Positions 28,784-38,033 of a stretch of 64,000 bases of DNA are shown here, piece by piece. Position numbers and translations under genes: made by a program. The notes under the pieces are model-generated. The model searched no databases, had not been told where the DNA came from, and saw nothing but the letters and a program-made list of their open reading frames with translations. The first letter of the stretch is position 1. Every line of letters starts with the position of its first letter. This DNA is from Bacteroidota bacterium. GTDB taxonomy: Bacteria > Bacteroidota > Bacteroidia > Bacteroidales > SKPS01. The DNA lies in assembly GCA_022709695.1 (NCBI GenBank), contig JAKLII010000005.1, positions 154,760-218,759 on the forward strand, in the 5' to 3' direction.

Positions 28784-29860
28784 ATGCTGGAAAAGCTTGA
28801 AGGAGTATACACAAGATATCAGGAGATTGAACAACAGCTCAATGATCCTGAGGTAATTGCCGACATGAAGCGCTTTGTGAAGTTCAACAAGGATTACAAG
28901 GAGCTTCAACCGGTGGTAAGGGCTTATCTGGCCTACAAAAATGTGGTGGATAACCTGAAATCGGCCAGAGAGCTTCTGGCAAAGGAAAAGGACGAAGAGT
29001 TCAGGACCCTTGCGAAGGAAGAGATTGTGCTGTTACAGGAGGAAAAAGAGCGGATGGAGGAAGAGATCAGGTTGCTGCTTTTACCCAGTGATCCCCAGGA
29101 CAGTAAGAACGCCATTGTGGAGATCAGGGCCGGTACAGGGGGGGATGAAGCCTCCATCTTTGCCGGGGACCTGTTCAGGATGATCACCAAATTTGTTGAA
29201 AACCAGGGGTGGAAATACGAACTGGTAAGTATGACCGAAGGAACTGCCGGAGGCTTCAAGGAGGTGGTTTTTGATGTCATTGGCGAAGAAGCATACGGAA
29301 TCCTCAAATACGAAAGCGGAGTACACCGGGTACAGAGGGTGCCGAAAACCGAAACCCAGGGGCGTATCCATACTTCTGCTGCATCGGTGGCTGTATTGCC
29401 TGAGGCTGATGAATTTGATGTGGAAATCCTTCCGTCTGATATCAGGAAAGACACCTTTTGCTCCAGCGGGCCGGGCGGACAGTCGGTAAATACAACCTAC
29501 AGTGCCATACGGCTTACCCATATCCCCACGGGGATTGTGGTATCCTGCCAGGATGAAAAATCGCAGCTGAAGAACTTCGACAAGGCCATGAAGGTCCTTC
29601 GTTCCAGGATCTTTGAGCTTGAATATCAGAAGTATCTCGATCAGATAGCCTCCAAGCGGAAGACCATGGTTTCTACCGGCGACCGCAGCGCCAAGATCCG
29701 TACCTATAACTATCCGCAGGGAAGGGTAACAGACCACCGTATCGGTTATACCATGTACAACCTGCAGGCAGTGATCAACGGCGATATCGGGGAGCTGATC
29801 GAAAAACTGCAGGTAGCTGAAAATGCCGAACGGCTGAAGGAGGCCACAGGCACTGAATGA
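28784..29860 (+). CDS. prfA: Peptide chain release factor 1
   Basis: Class I release factor recognising UAA/UAG, 358 aa. The GGQ loop is in SSGPGGQSVNTTYSAIRLTH, and the RF1 anticodon-mimicking PxT is PKT in RVQRVPKTETQGRIHTSAA. The ATG at 28784 follows CAGGAG and a TATCTTTG promoter; the open frame extends 13 codons upstream across that promoter, which is not coding. Followed by pyrF after 51 bp, on the same strand. Confidence 0.95.
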   Translation: MLEKLEGVYTRYQEIEQQLNDPEVIADMKRFVKFNKDYKELQPVVRAYLAYKNVVDNLKSARELLAKEKDEEFRTLAKEEIVLLQEEKERMEEEIRLLLLPSDPQDSKNAIVEIRAGTGGDEASIFAGDLFRMITKFVENQGWKYELVSMTEGTAGGFKEVVFDVIGEEAYGILKYESGVHRVQRVPKTETQGRIHTSAASVAVLPEADEFDVEILPSDIRKDTFCSSGPGGQSVNTTYSAIRLTHIPTGIVVSCQDEKSQLKNFDKAMKVLRSRIFELEYQKYLDQIASKRKTMVSTGDRSAKIRTYNYPQGRVTDHRIGYTMYNLQAVINGDIGELIEKLQVAENAERLKEATGTE

Positions 29861-29911
29861 CATACGCTGAAATGCATTGAACTGCTTTCAATAACTCAAA
29901 ATCTCCGGGTG

Positions 29912-30784
29912 ATGAAAAAACAGGAACTTATTGATCTGATCAGGCGAAAGAAGAGCTTTCTTTGCGTGGGGCTCGACAGTGATATCACCAAAATCCCTCC
30001 CCATCTGCTGAAGGAGGAGGATCCGGTTTTTGCTTTCAACAAGGAGATTATCGACGCTACGATAGACCTGGCTGTGGCCTATAAACCCAACCTTGCATTC
30101 TATGAGAGCAGGGGCCTCGATGGCTGGAAAAGCCTGGAAAAAACCATTCAGTACCTCAGGACATTTGACAAGGAGGTGTTTACGATTGCCGATGCCAAAC
30201 GCGGCGATATCGGTAATACCTCCCGACAATATGCCAGGGCATTCTTCGAAACCCTGAATTTTGACGCTGTAACCGTGGCACCCTATATGGGAAAGGACTC
30301 CATTACGCCATTTCTGGGATATGAAGGGAAATGGGTCATCCTGCTGGTGTTGACCTCCAACGAAGGGGCTTCTGATTTTCAGCTCATCCAACCCAGGCTT
30401 CCTTCTACCCTCGATAAGCTGGGCATCAGGGTGATGTACAGCTACCGGAAACTATACGAACAGGTGATCATCAAATCGTTTGAATGGGCTGATGATCAGG
30501 CAATGATGTTTGTGGTCGGAGCCACCAAAGCGGAGATGCTCCAGGGAATACGAAAACTTGCACCCGACCATTTTCTGCTGGTTCCCGGGGTAGGGGCACA
30601 GGGAGGGAGCCTTGAAGCCGTGGCCGAACATGGTATGACGGAGAGTTGTGGATTGCTGGTGAATGCATCACGCAGCATCCTGTTTGCATCCAAAGGGACC
30701 GACTTTGCTGAAAAAGCACGCCATGAAGCATCCATGCTCCGGGACGAAATGGAGCTGATGCTGAAAAAGTACGGTGTGATCTGA
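29912..30784 (+). CDS. pyrF: Orotidine 5'-phosphate decarboxylase (type 2)
   Basis: Last step of UMP synthesis: decarboxylation of OMP. 290 aa, the longer type 2 enzyme. [12 protein letters not shown] near the N-terminus, the catalytic [11 protein letters not shown] near residue 94, [34 protein letters not shown] and VPGVGAQGG are in the expected order. ATG at 29912 preferred over the adjacent GTG. It probably shares the prfA transcript and converges on mscL with a 20-bp gap. Confidence 0.94.
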   Translation: MKKQELIDLIRRKKSFLCVGLDSDITKIPPHLLKEEDPVFAFNKEIIDATIDLAVAYKPNLAFYESRGLDGWKSLEKTIQYLRTFDKEVFTIADAKRGDIGNTSRQYARAFFETLNFDAVTVAPYMGKDSITPFLGYEGKWVILLVLTSNEGASDFQLIQPRLPSTLDKLGIRVMYSYRKLYEQVIIKSFEWADDQAMMFVVGATKAEMLQGIRKLAPDHFLLVPGVGAQGGSLEAVAEHGMTESCGLLVNASRSILFASKGTDFAEKARHEASMLRDEMELMLKKYGVI

Positions 30785-30804
30785 AGCTGAAAAAGCCGGA
30801 GCGG

Positions 30805-31209
30805 TTATTTCTTCTCCTTCAGCAAATCACGGATCTCTGATAAGAGTTTTTCCTGTGCCGGGGGTTCAGCTGGAGCTGCCGGTGCCTCTTCCTGCTTCTT
30901 CTTCATCCTGTTCATGGCTTTGATTACCAGGAAAATGGCTAAGGCTACAATCAGAAAGTCCACAAATACCTGAATGAAGTTGCCATAGTTCAGCGTTACC
31001 GCTTCAACCCCTTCCGATGCCTCTTTCAGGGTGAATTTAAAGGATGTAAAGTCCATGCCTCCCAGGAGCATTCCCAGTGGCGGCATGATTACATCATTGA
31101 CCAGCGAGGTGATAATCTTCCCAAAGGCAGCCCCGATGATGATACCAATGGCCATGTCCATCATGTTGCCTTTGATCGCAAACGTTTTGAACTCCTTGAT
31201 GAATCCCAT
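30805..31209 (-). CDS. mscL: Large-conductance mechanosensitive channel
   Basis: 134-aa inner membrane channel that opens under membrane tension. The N-terminal [38 protein letters not shown] holds the amphipathic helix and pore-lining TM1; [24 protein letters not shown] is TM2; the C-terminal helix [15 protein letters not shown] follows an Ala/Pro-rich linker. The frame is open 47 codons further upstream but without matching sequence; the ATG at 31209 gives the family length. Confidence 0.95.
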   Translation of the reverse strand: MGFIKEFKTFAIKGNMMDMAIGIIIGAAFGKIITSLVNDVIMPPLGMLLGGMDFTSFKFTLKEASEGVEAVTLNYGNFIQVFVDFLIVALAIFLVIKAMNRMKKKQEEAPAAPAEPPAQEKLLSEIRDLLKEKK

Positions 31210-31235
31210 ATGATGTGAATTTTTGGTTTGTACCC

Positions 31236-31243
31236 CAAAGATA
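31236..31243 (-). promoter_or_regulatory. -7 promoter element for mscL
   Basis: Reading leftward TATCTTTG, a perfect element with a 26-nt leader to the mscL start. Confidence 0.6.
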
Positions 31244-31306
31244 GTCAGAGATATCACATAACCGACTTCCCAATAAAAATAAATCCGACTATGAAAGAAT
31301 CCGGGC

Positions 31307-31675
31307 TTATTTTTTAAAGGCAAACAATACAGCCAGGACCAGAAACACAAAGGAAATAAGGTGGTTCAGCCTGAATTGCTCATTCCTGAATACGAGCAGT
31401 GCAAATGCCATAAACACCACAAGGGTAATCACCTCCTGCAGCACTTTGAGCTCAATCAGGGAAAATGGGCCTCCGTTTTCCTTATATCCGATTCGGTTGG
31501 CAGGAACCATAAAGAAATATTCGAACAGCGCGATAAACCAGCTGATAAGCACAATTGACAACAGACCCAGAGAATCGAACCATTTCAGTTCCCTGAATTT
31601 GAGATGACCGTACCAGGCCATCATCATGAAGGAATTGGAAATCACCAGTAAAACTATCGTGGATAATATTTTCAT
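31307..31675 (-). CDS. DUF486 family (DMT-like) small membrane protein
   Basis: 122 aa with four hydrophobic segments. [27 protein letters not shown] and [28 protein letters not shown] are the recognisable conserved stretches of DUF486, a family related to drug/metabolite transporters with no proven substrate. The reading leftward promoter TAATTTTG lies 31 bp before the start. Confidence 0.85.
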   Translation of the reverse strand: MKILSTIVLLVISNSFMMMAWYGHLKFRELKWFDSLGLLSIVLISWFIALFEYFFMVPANRIGYKENGGPFSLIELKVLQEVITLVVFMAFALLVFRNEQFRLNHLISFVFLVLAVLFAFKK

Positions 31676-31706
31676 GACAAGGTTCCGGATCGGTTACACT
31701 TGAGGG

Positions 31707-31714
31707 CAAAATTA
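31707..31714 (-). promoter_or_regulatory. -7 promoter element for the DUF486 gene
   Basis: Reading leftward TAATTTTG, matching TAnnTTTG. Confidence 0.5.
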
Positions 31715-31746
31715 ACCTTTTCATGATTTGATGTCACAAAAACAGG

Positions 31747-31754
31747 TATCTTAG
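31747..31754 (+). promoter_or_regulatory. -7-like promoter element for dacB
   Basis: TATCTTAG, a one-base variant of the consensus, 36 bp before the dacB start. Confidence 0.45.
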
Positions 31755-31790
31755 CCCACCTCATAAACCTTCGCTTTTCCAGCAATACCA

Positions 31791-33326
31791 ATGAAATCAG
31801 TGAGTCTTCAGTCTTTGAAGTGCCGTTTTCGGAATGTACTCATTCTGTTATCCGTTCTGCTGATCCATGGAGGGTTCATGGCAACCGGGCAGGTTTCAAC
31901 CGATTCAGTTCTGCCTGGCCGTTTCGACAGCGCACTGGTAAAGTTTGATACCATTCCCCAGTTGCAAAATGCCACCTGGGGCTTTTGTGCCGTCGATATA
32001 GCTACCGGAACCATTTGGAAACAGTCGCATGCCCGCACATCCCTGATTCCGGCCTCTACCCTCAAACCCATTACCACTGCTGCCGCATTGATGCTGCTGG
32101 GTCCTGATTACCGGTTTAAAACCGTGGTGCAGTTAAGCGGAACTACTGAAGCAACAGGGGTACATCAGGGTAATCTGGTGATATGCGGGAGTGGCGATCC
32201 AACGCTGGGATCCGACAGGTTTGGAGGTAAAACCGCCATCGACTCATTTTTTATTGCTGTGCTTAACGAGCTGAAAAGCAGGGGTATTCAATCCATTTCC
32301 GGGCGGATTATTGCCGATGCCCCGGACATGGGGAGTCAACCTGTGATCCCTTCATGGCAGTTCGAAGATCTGGGTTACTATTTTGGGGCTGCCCCTTCAG
32401 ATATCAATGTGTTTGAAAACAGCATCCTCTTTACCTTTTACCCAGGGAAGAAACCGGGAGATCCGGCAAAGCTGGCATCCACCTTTCCGGATGCACCCTA
32501 TATTGCTGTGATCAATCAGGTACTGACAGGTCCCAAAGGATCGGGCGACAGGGTGCAGGTAACAGGAGTCCCCTGGTCGAATCAGAGAATCCTTACCGGT
32601 TCCGTACCTGCCGGGGCAAAATCTCTTTCGGTGAAGGGAACCCTTCCTGACCCGCCTTACCAGATCGCTTATATGCTGCATAACTTCCTGGCGGCAAACG
32701 GGATTAATGTGGCTCTTCCACCCACCAACAGCCGGCTTCAGGAATGGTCAGGGGAAAAGGATACATTGGTTTCATTTCCTGTATATCAATATGTTTCACC
32801 GCCTCTCAAAGAGATCGTTTACCATATCAATATGAGGAGCGTTAACCTTTTTGCCGAAGCACTGGTAGGGGCTATTGGCGATACCCTTTACAGGCACGGA
32901 AGTACTGACGCCGGTCTGCTTGGTGTCGAGTCCTTCCTGGCAGGGAAACGGGTCAATACTGCGGGGATACGTTTGCGGGACGGGAGCGGTCTCAGCCGAA
33001 AAAATCTGCTTACCACCGAGTTTCTTGCCACAACACTGGCATTATGCACCCGTGAACCCTGGTTCAATGATTTTTATAGCTCCTTCCCGGTTGCCGGGGA
33101 GTCGGGCAGTGTGGCGGGGATGTTTCAGAAATCCCCGGCCAGGGGAAATCTCAGGGCGAAAAGCGGAACGCTCGAAGGGGTGAAGGGATTTTGTGGCTAT
33201 GCCACCAATTCCGGAGGCCGGAAGATCGCTTATGCCCTCATTATCAATAATTATACAGGATCCCAATACGAAGTGCTTAGGGAAATGGAGTGGCTGCTTA
33301 CCCTTCTGTGTGCATCAGCCAACTGA
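31791..33326 (+). CDS. dacB: D-alanyl-D-alanine carboxypeptidase/endopeptidase (PBP4 type)
   Basis: Periplasmic peptidoglycan hydrolase, class C penicillin-binding protein, 511 aa with a signal peptide. Catalytic motifs: S89-T-L-K92 in PASTLKPITT, S350-V-N352 in NMRSVNLFAEA, and K457-S-G459 in LRAKSGTLEGV. The length fits PBP4-like enzymes with their inserted domains between SxxK and SxN. It removes terminal D-Ala or cleaves cross-links. Monocistronic between a divergent DUF486 gene and ilvE. Confidence 0.93.
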   Translation: MKSVSLQSLKCRFRNVLILLSVLLIHGGFMATGQVSTDSVLPGRFDSALVKFDTIPQLQNATWGFCAVDIATGTIWKQSHARTSLIPASTLKPITTAAALMLLGPDYRFKTVVQLSGTTEATGVHQGNLVICGSGDPTLGSDRFGGKTAIDSFFIAVLNELKSRGIQSISGRIIADAPDMGSQPVIPSWQFEDLGYYFGAAPSDINVFENSILFTFYPGKKPGDPAKLASTFPDAPYIAVINQVLTGPKGSGDRVQVTGVPWSNQRILTGSVPAGAKSLSVKGTLPDPPYQIAYMLHNFLAANGINVALPPTNSRLQEWSGEKDTLVSFPVYQYVSPPLKEIVYHINMRSVNLFAEALVGAIGDTLYRHGSTDAGLLGVESFLAGKRVNTAGIRLRDGSGLSRKNLLTTEFLATTLALCTREPWFNDFYSSFPVAGESGSVAGMFQKSPARGNLRAKSGTLEGVKGFCGYATNSGGRKIAYALIINNYTGSQYEVLREMEWLLTLLCASAN

Positions 33327-33370
33327 TTTTTATCAACCCTTACCCGTTTGCCTTATCCGAACACTTTTTG

Positions 33371-33378
33371 TACATTAG
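33371..33378 (+). promoter_or_regulatory. -7-like promoter element for ilvE
   Basis: TACATTAG, a one-base variant of TAnnTTTG, 35 bp before the ilvE ATG. Confidence 0.45.
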
Positions 33379-33413
33379 CGCTCTCTAAAAACACCTCTAA
33401 ATCTATAAGAAAA

Positions 33414-34430
33414 ATGAATATCGACTGGAAAAACCTGCCTTTTGGCTATTGTAAAACAAAGTTTAATGTGCGTTCCTGGTTCAAAAACGGGCAATGGGGT
33501 CCGTTGGAAGTGAGTGAATCGGAGGATATTACCATGCATATGGCTTCCACATGCCTGCATTACGGCCAGGAAGCCTTTGAAGGGATGAAGGCATTCACAG
33601 GCAAGGATGGGAAAATCAGGATCTTCCGCTGGGATGAGAATTGTAAACGTTTACAGAATTCAGCCCGCGGAATACTGATGGAACCGGTTCCTGATGCCAT
33701 ATTTAAGGAAGCGGTTACCAAAGTAGTGCAACTCAACAGAGAGTTTGTTCCCCCTTATGGATTTGGCTCATCCTTCTATCTGAGACCTTTGCTGATTGGT
33801 GTGGGCCCCAACATTGGAGTGCAACCTGCGAAGGAATACCTGTTTATGGTTTTCGGAACCCCGGTGGGCCCCTATTTCCGTGAGGGCTTCAATCCGGTAT
33901 CCATCCAGATCGCACGCGACTACGACAGGGCCGCTCCCCTGGGAACAGGAACCTATAAGGTTGGTGGTAACTATGCTGCAAGTCTCCTGGCACTTAAAAG
34001 GGGCAAGGAAGAGCATTTCGGCTCGGTGCTTTTTCTCGATGCCCGTGAAAAGAAGTATATTGATGAATGTGGTCCTGCCAATTTTTTCGGTATCAAGGAC
34101 AATACCTATATTACCCCAAAATCAACTTCGATCCTGGCATCCATTACCAATAAAAGCCTCATGACACTGGCGGAAGATATGGGCATGAAGGTGGAACGCC
34201 GGCTTGTACCCGTGGAAGAGCTGGAGACCTTCGAGGAGGTGGGTGCCTGCGGAACCGCAGCCGTGATTACCCCGATCGGAAAGATCGTTGACCGCGACAG
34301 TAACCATGAATACCATTATTGCAAAGATGGTAAACCTGGTCCCTGGATTACAAAGCTTTACCAAACCCTTACCGGTATCCAGTTCGGAGAAGTGGAAGAT
34401 ATCCACCACTGGAACCTGTTGGTTGAATAG
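33414..34430 (+). CDS. ilvE: Branched-chain amino acid aminotransferase
   Basis: PLP enzyme interconverting Leu/Ile/Val and their 2-oxoacids, 338 aa, fold type IV. The catalytic lysine is K182 in GTYKVGGNYAASL. YGQEAFEGMKAF, YLRPLLIGVGPNIGV, LDAREKKYIDECGPANFFG and EVGACGTAAVITPIGKI match the larger group of IlvE proteins. The ATG at 33414 is chosen; 22 upstream codons are open but cross the promoter. The product 2-oxoacids are plausible substrates of the fused E1 dehydrogenase at 42583. Confidence 0.95.
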   Translation: MNIDWKNLPFGYCKTKFNVRSWFKNGQWGPLEVSESEDITMHMASTCLHYGQEAFEGMKAFTGKDGKIRIFRWDENCKRLQNSARGILMEPVPDAIFKEAVTKVVQLNREFVPPYGFGSSFYLRPLLIGVGPNIGVQPAKEYLFMVFGTPVGPYFREGFNPVSIQIARDYDRAAPLGTGTYKVGGNYAASLLALKRGKEEHFGSVLFLDAREKKYIDECGPANFFGIKDNTYITPKSTSILASITNKSLMTLAEDMGMKVERRLVPVEELETFEEVGACGTAAVITPIGKIVDRDSNHEYHYCKDGKPGPWITKLYQTLTGIQFGEVEDIHHWNLLVE

Positions 34431-34452
34431 AAATTTGACATTTTGTCAGTCC

Positions 34453-34497
34453 TGCCCCGTTGGCATATCCTTTGTCCAACGGGGCAGCACTGTTTTA
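34453..34497 (+). terminator. Strong hairpin after ilvE, probable terminator
   Basis: Perfect 11-bp stem TGCCCCGTTGG (34453-34463) / CCAACGGGGCA (34476-34486) with a 12-nt loop, 22 bp after ilvE. The following tract GCACTGTTTTAGTT has only four Ts, so termination may be partial. Confidence 0.65.
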
Positions 34498-34587
34498 GTT
34501 CATAAAGTTAATAAAGTACAAGTGTTTAAATGTTCAACGATCAAGGATCATAGTTCAATAACTTATAACTTATAAATCATAACACAA

Positions 34588-34641
34588 AACTCCTAACTCC
34601 TAACTCCTAACTCCTAACTCCTAACTCCTAACTCCTAACTC
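34588..34641. repeat. (AACTCCT)7.7 heptamer array before htpG
   Basis: Seven perfect AACTCCT units plus AACTC, ending 9 bp before the htpG ATG. Its reverse complement is the AGTTAGG-like heptamer found before lpdA. The rest of the 220-bp gap holds the ilvE hairpin and AT-rich direct words (CATAAAGTTAATAAAG, ACTTATAACTTATAA). Confidence 0.92.
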
Positions 34642-34650
34642 AAGAATATT

Positions 34651-36549
34651 ATGGTACAAGGCAAAATCAACGTTCAAACCGAAAACATCTTTCCGATCAT
34701 CAAGAAATTCCTCTATTCCGATCATGAGATATTTCTCAGGGAGCTTGTTTCCAATGCCGTGGATGCCACTCAGAAACTGAAGGCACTGGCTTCTCTCGGA
34801 ACCTTCAAGGGGGAGATGGGTGACCTGACCATCAGGATAAAGATCGACAGGGAGCAGAAAACCCTTACTGTTTCTGATGCAGGTATTGGAATGACAGCCG
34901 AAGAGGTTGAAAAATACATCAACCAGATTGCCTTTTCAAGTGCCGAAGAGTTCCTGAAGAAATTCAAAAATGTAGATGCCTCAACGATTATCGGGCATTT
35001 CGGATTAGGTTTCTATTCGAGTTTTATGGTAGCGGACCGGGTTGATCTGAATACGAAGACCTACAAAAAGGGGGGCGGAACCAAAGCGGTAAAATGGTCA
35101 TGTGACGGGTCACCCGATTATACCATGGAGGAATCGGACCGCAGCGCAAGGGGTACGGACGTAATCCTGCACATCGCTGAGGATTCCGTTGAGTTCCTCG
35201 AGGAACAAAGGATCTTAACCCTGTTAAAGAAGTATTGCCGCTTTCTGCCGGTACCCATTGAATTTGGTACCGAATCGTATTCAGAGAAGATTGAAGGCGA
35301 AAAGGATGAGCACGGCCATGACAAATACGAAACCCGTCAGAAGCCCCGGATCATCAACAATACCAATCCGTTGTGGAAGAAAGCCCCGGTAGATCTGAAG
35401 GATGGGGACTACCTTGATTTTTACCGTGAACTTTACCCGATGCAGTTCGAGGAGCCGTTGTTCAACATCCACCTGAATGTTGATTATCCTTTCAACCTCA
35501 CGGGTATTCTCTATTTCCCCAAGGTGAAAAACAATTTTGAAGTGCAGCGTGATAAAATACAGCTTTATTCCAATCAGGTATTTATCACCGACTCAGTAGA
35601 AGGGGTGGTGCCGGATTTTCTTACTCTCCTGCATGGGGTTATTGATTCCCCCGATATCCCGCTCAATGTTTCCCGTTCCTATCTGCAGAGTGATGCCAAT
35701 GTAAAGAAGATCTCCGGACACATCAGTAAAAAAGTGGCGGATAAACTGGAGGAGATTTTCAGTAACCGCCGTGATGAGTTTGAGCAGAAGTGGGATGATA
35801 TCCGCATTTTTATCATCTACGGGATGCTTACCGATGAGAAGTTTGCTGAACGGGCGATGAAATTCATCCTGCTGAAGAACACACAGGGCAAATATTTCAC
35901 CCCTGAAGAATACAAAAACCACATATCCGGTCTGCAAACAGATAAAGACCAGAAACTTGTGTGCCTTTATGCCAGCGATGCCGATGCCCAGCACACCTAT
36001 CTGGAGGATGCAAAGGAGCGTGGTTATGATGTGCTGTTGCTGGATGGCCCATTGGACAACCACTTTGTGAACCTGCTGGAGCAGAAACTGGAGAACGCAA
36101 GGTTTACACGTGTAGATGCCGATGTGATGGATAAACTGATTGATAAAGCTGATCAGATGCCTTCGAAACTCTCGGAGGAGGAGCAGAAACAGCTGCGTGA
36201 GTTTATTGAAAAAACCCTGGATAACAAGGAGTTTATCGTCCAGTTTGAAAGTCTGAACAGCGATGCCATGCCGATGATCATCACACGCCCTGAGTTTATG
36301 CGCAGGATGAAGGATATGCAGATGCTGGGAGGGGGAATGCAAGCCTTTGGTATGTTCCCCGATAGTTACAACCTTGTGGTGAACCTGAACCACCCGCTGG
36401 TGGAGCAACTTTCAGCTTCGGGGACTGCTGATGAGACCAGGGAAAAACTGATCAGGCAGCTGTTCGATCTGGCGCTGTTGTCACAGAACCTGCTCAAAGG
36501 GGAGAAACTCACCACCTTTGTAAAGAGAAGTGTTGAGTTGATCGGATAG
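34651..36549 (+). CDS. htpG: Molecular chaperone HtpG (Hsp90)
   Basis: 632-aa cytosolic ATP-dependent chaperone. The GHKL ATP site is visible: FLRELVSNAVDATQKL, DAGIGMTAEEVEKYINQIAFSSAEEF and IGHFGLGFYSSFMVADRV. The middle domain has the catalytic-arginine region LNVSRSYLQSDANVKKI. The C-terminal dimerisation domain ends ...LTTFVKRSVELIG. The start lies 9 bp after a heptamer microsatellite, so its leader length could vary by slippage. Confidence 0.96.
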   Translation: MVQGKINVQTENIFPIIKKFLYSDHEIFLRELVSNAVDATQKLKALASLGTFKGEMGDLTIRIKIDREQKTLTVSDAGIGMTAEEVEKYINQIAFSSAEEFLKKFKNVDASTIIGHFGLGFYSSFMVADRVDLNTKTYKKGGGTKAVKWSCDGSPDYTMEESDRSARGTDVILHIAEDSVEFLEEQRILTLLKKYCRFLPVPIEFGTESYSEKIEGEKDEHGHDKYETRQKPRIINNTNPLWKKAPVDLKDGDYLDFYRELYPMQFEEPLFNIHLNVDYPFNLTGILYFPKVKNNFEVQRDKIQLYSNQVFITDSVEGVVPDFLTLLHGVIDSPDIPLNVSRSYLQSDANVKKISGHISKKVADKLEEIFSNRRDEFEQKWDDIRIFIIYGMLTDEKFAERAMKFILLKNTQGKYFTPEEYKNHISGLQTDKDQKLVCLYASDADAQHTYLEDAKERGYDVLLLDGPLDNHFVNLLEQKLENARFTRVDADVMDKLIDKADQMPSKLSEEEQKQLREFIEKTLDNKEFIVQFESLNSDAMPMIITRPEFMRRMKDMQMLGGGMQAFGMFPDSYNLVVNLNHPLVEQLSASGTADETREKLIRQLFDLALLSQNLLKGEKLTTFVKRSVELIG

Positions 36550-36598
36550 GATTTTCTGTCACACCGATATTACCAAACAGCGATCTCTCTGGGCCAGA

Positions 36599-36733
36599 AT
36601 GCGCTATGCACCCATATGGCTCCTGATCTCCTTCACCGCAGTAACAGGTGCCATCTGGCTTACCATCCTGTGGGTAATGCTGGAACTGAAGAAGATTAAC
36701 GACAAAGGGCGAAGGTTCGCCAAAGGGCAGTAA
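36599..36733 (+). CDS. Possible 44-aa single-pass membrane micro-protein
   Basis: ATG at 36599 to TAA at 36731. The product starts MRYAPIWLLISFTAVTGAIW, continues with LTILWVMLELKK and ends in a basic tail (KKINDKGRRFAKGQ). It is one hydrophobic helix with positive residues after it. It fills the otherwise empty 202-bp gap between htpG and the porin gene. I do not recognise a family; no clear promoter or ribosome binding site is visible. It could be chance. Confidence 0.4.
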   Translation: MRYAPIWLLISFTAVTGAIWLTILWVMLELKKINDKGRRFAKGQ

Positions 36734-36751
36734 GGTTTCAACAACCGGTTT

Positions 36752-37984
36752 TCAGAAAAAATAGAAAAAGGTAAGCAGCAGCCTCAGATTTGCTACTTCG
36801 GCAGCATTTTGCACCACACCATACGCATCAGGTGTGCCATAGGCTGCAACCGTGTATTCCGGTTCAAACGAAACCTGTACCGGACCCGAGATCCATGATA
36901 CCGAAGGAGCAATCCTGTACAGATAGGCAATGTCGGCACCCCGTGCATAATATTTTCCTGTATTCACAGATCCGGTTCCGAAGTTTTTCGCAAAACCAAC
37001 AAACAGTCCTGTCTGGATTTTCTTGCCATACTGGATATTTCCCCAGAGAAACAGATGATTCGTGGGCACGTAGGTTTGCTGATCGGTAAGGGTATCAAGG
37101 CTGTGAACCGCATATCCGCCCAGAAGGAGGTGATCGGTAAGGTTCTGGCCATAAATCGACTTGCAGCGCCATACCAGGTTGCCACGGGTATATTTCCAGT
37201 ATGCCATGGCCGAAAGCCCCGATACCGTTTCGGGAGCCAGCGCATTGAATGCATTGGTCATACGCGGCCTGATCTTCTTCCAGTCGCCTGCCACCCCCAG
37301 CACATGGGCGCCCGATTTATATTGTGCCTGCAAATGTATGTTGGGAACCAATGCATTACGAAGATATATCGCTTTCATGCCTGAGGGACCGTCGTTCACG
37401 TTGTCACGCTGCGACAAGGCTGTAAGGCTTACGTTCAGCTTGCCAAACCAACGGGTGTAGCTGATCTGCGGATTGCGGATGAAGGGTTGAAACGGCGCTC
37501 CGGTATTGAGAGATATCACGTTGGGAAACACCTCTGTAACGAACATCGGATGCCAGAACTGGCCGAACAGCAGCTCAGCATTTTTCCATCGCAGCTTGCC
37601 ATAGGCATGCCGCAACCTGAAACCGTTGATATCGTCGTTGGTGACACCGGAGAAATCGGCCTCGATCACGCCGGTGGCTTTGGCGCCAAAGGCATCCGGG
37701 GTGGTGATGATCCCGGTGAGGCGCGAGGTCACCGGACTGAAATTGACATAGTCTTCGGCATTGATATCCTTACCGTTCTTATCCGGAAGAACACCCTTCG
37801 GATAGAAGAGGAAAAGCTCCTCGCGTGAATTTACGACCTGCCGTGTATCGTACCAGTAATCGCTTTTCACAAAACCCTTGAAGGTGATGCCGAACTTTTT
37901 GGGTTCCGAAACGGGATCGGTTTGGGCGGAGGAAGCCAGTCCGCTAAGGAGTGGCAGGATGGTTAAAAGCAGTTTGAAATTCAT
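36752..37984 (-). CDS. Porin-like outer membrane beta-barrel protein
   Basis: 410 aa with a signal peptide (cleavage after SSAQ). It alternates polar and aromatic residues (GFVKSDYWYDTRQVV, YGKLRWKNAELLFGQFWHPMF, QTGLFVGFAKNFG) and ends FFYFF with C-terminal Phe, as outer membrane porins do. FGQFWHP is a recurring motif of porin-like proteins in Bacteroidota. The substrate is unknown. Downstream of the sodium:solute symporter on the same strand (39-bp gap), so it may form an uptake pair with it. Confidence 0.75.
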   Translation of the reverse strand: MNFKLLLTILPLLSGLASSAQTDPVSEPKKFGITFKGFVKSDYWYDTRQVVNSREELFLFYPKGVLPDKNGKDINAEDYVNFSPVTSRLTGIITTPDAFGAKATGVIEADFSGVTNDDINGFRLRHAYGKLRWKNAELLFGQFWHPMFVTEVFPNVISLNTGAPFQPFIRNPQISYTRWFGKLNVSLTALSQRDNVNDGPSGMKAIYLRNALVPNIHLQAQYKSGAHVLGVAGDWKKIRPRMTNAFNALAPETVSGLSAMAYWKYTRGNLVWRCKSIYGQNLTDHLLLGGYAVHSLDTLTDQQTYVPTNHLFLWGNIQYGKKIQTGLFVGFAKNFGTGSVNTGKYYARGADIAYLYRIAPSVSWISGPVQVSFEPEYTVAAYGTPDAYGVVQNAAEVANLRLLLTFFYFF

Positions 37985-37995
37985 AGGCTTTATTT

Positions 37996-38033
37996 TACCA
38001 CGAATACATGGAGGGCACAGAGGTCACTTTGAG
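37996..38033. repeat. Second ACCACGGAGGCAC-type repeat copy
   Basis: ACCACGAATACATGGAGGGC followed by ACAGAGGTCACTTTGAGG, similar to 71-116. It covers the last codons and stop of the symporter gene, which ends SLINPSK, so the repeat may have shaped the C-terminus. Confidence 0.4.

Noticed and set aside
34453..34486. Riboswitch or attenuator before htpG
   Set aside because: A single strong hairpin close to the ilvE stop fits a terminator; no alternative pairing or aptamer-like conserved core is visible.
35593..36408. A 271-aa open frame antisense to htpG
   Set aside because: Shadow of a strongly conserved htpG coding sequence; no motif in the antisense product.
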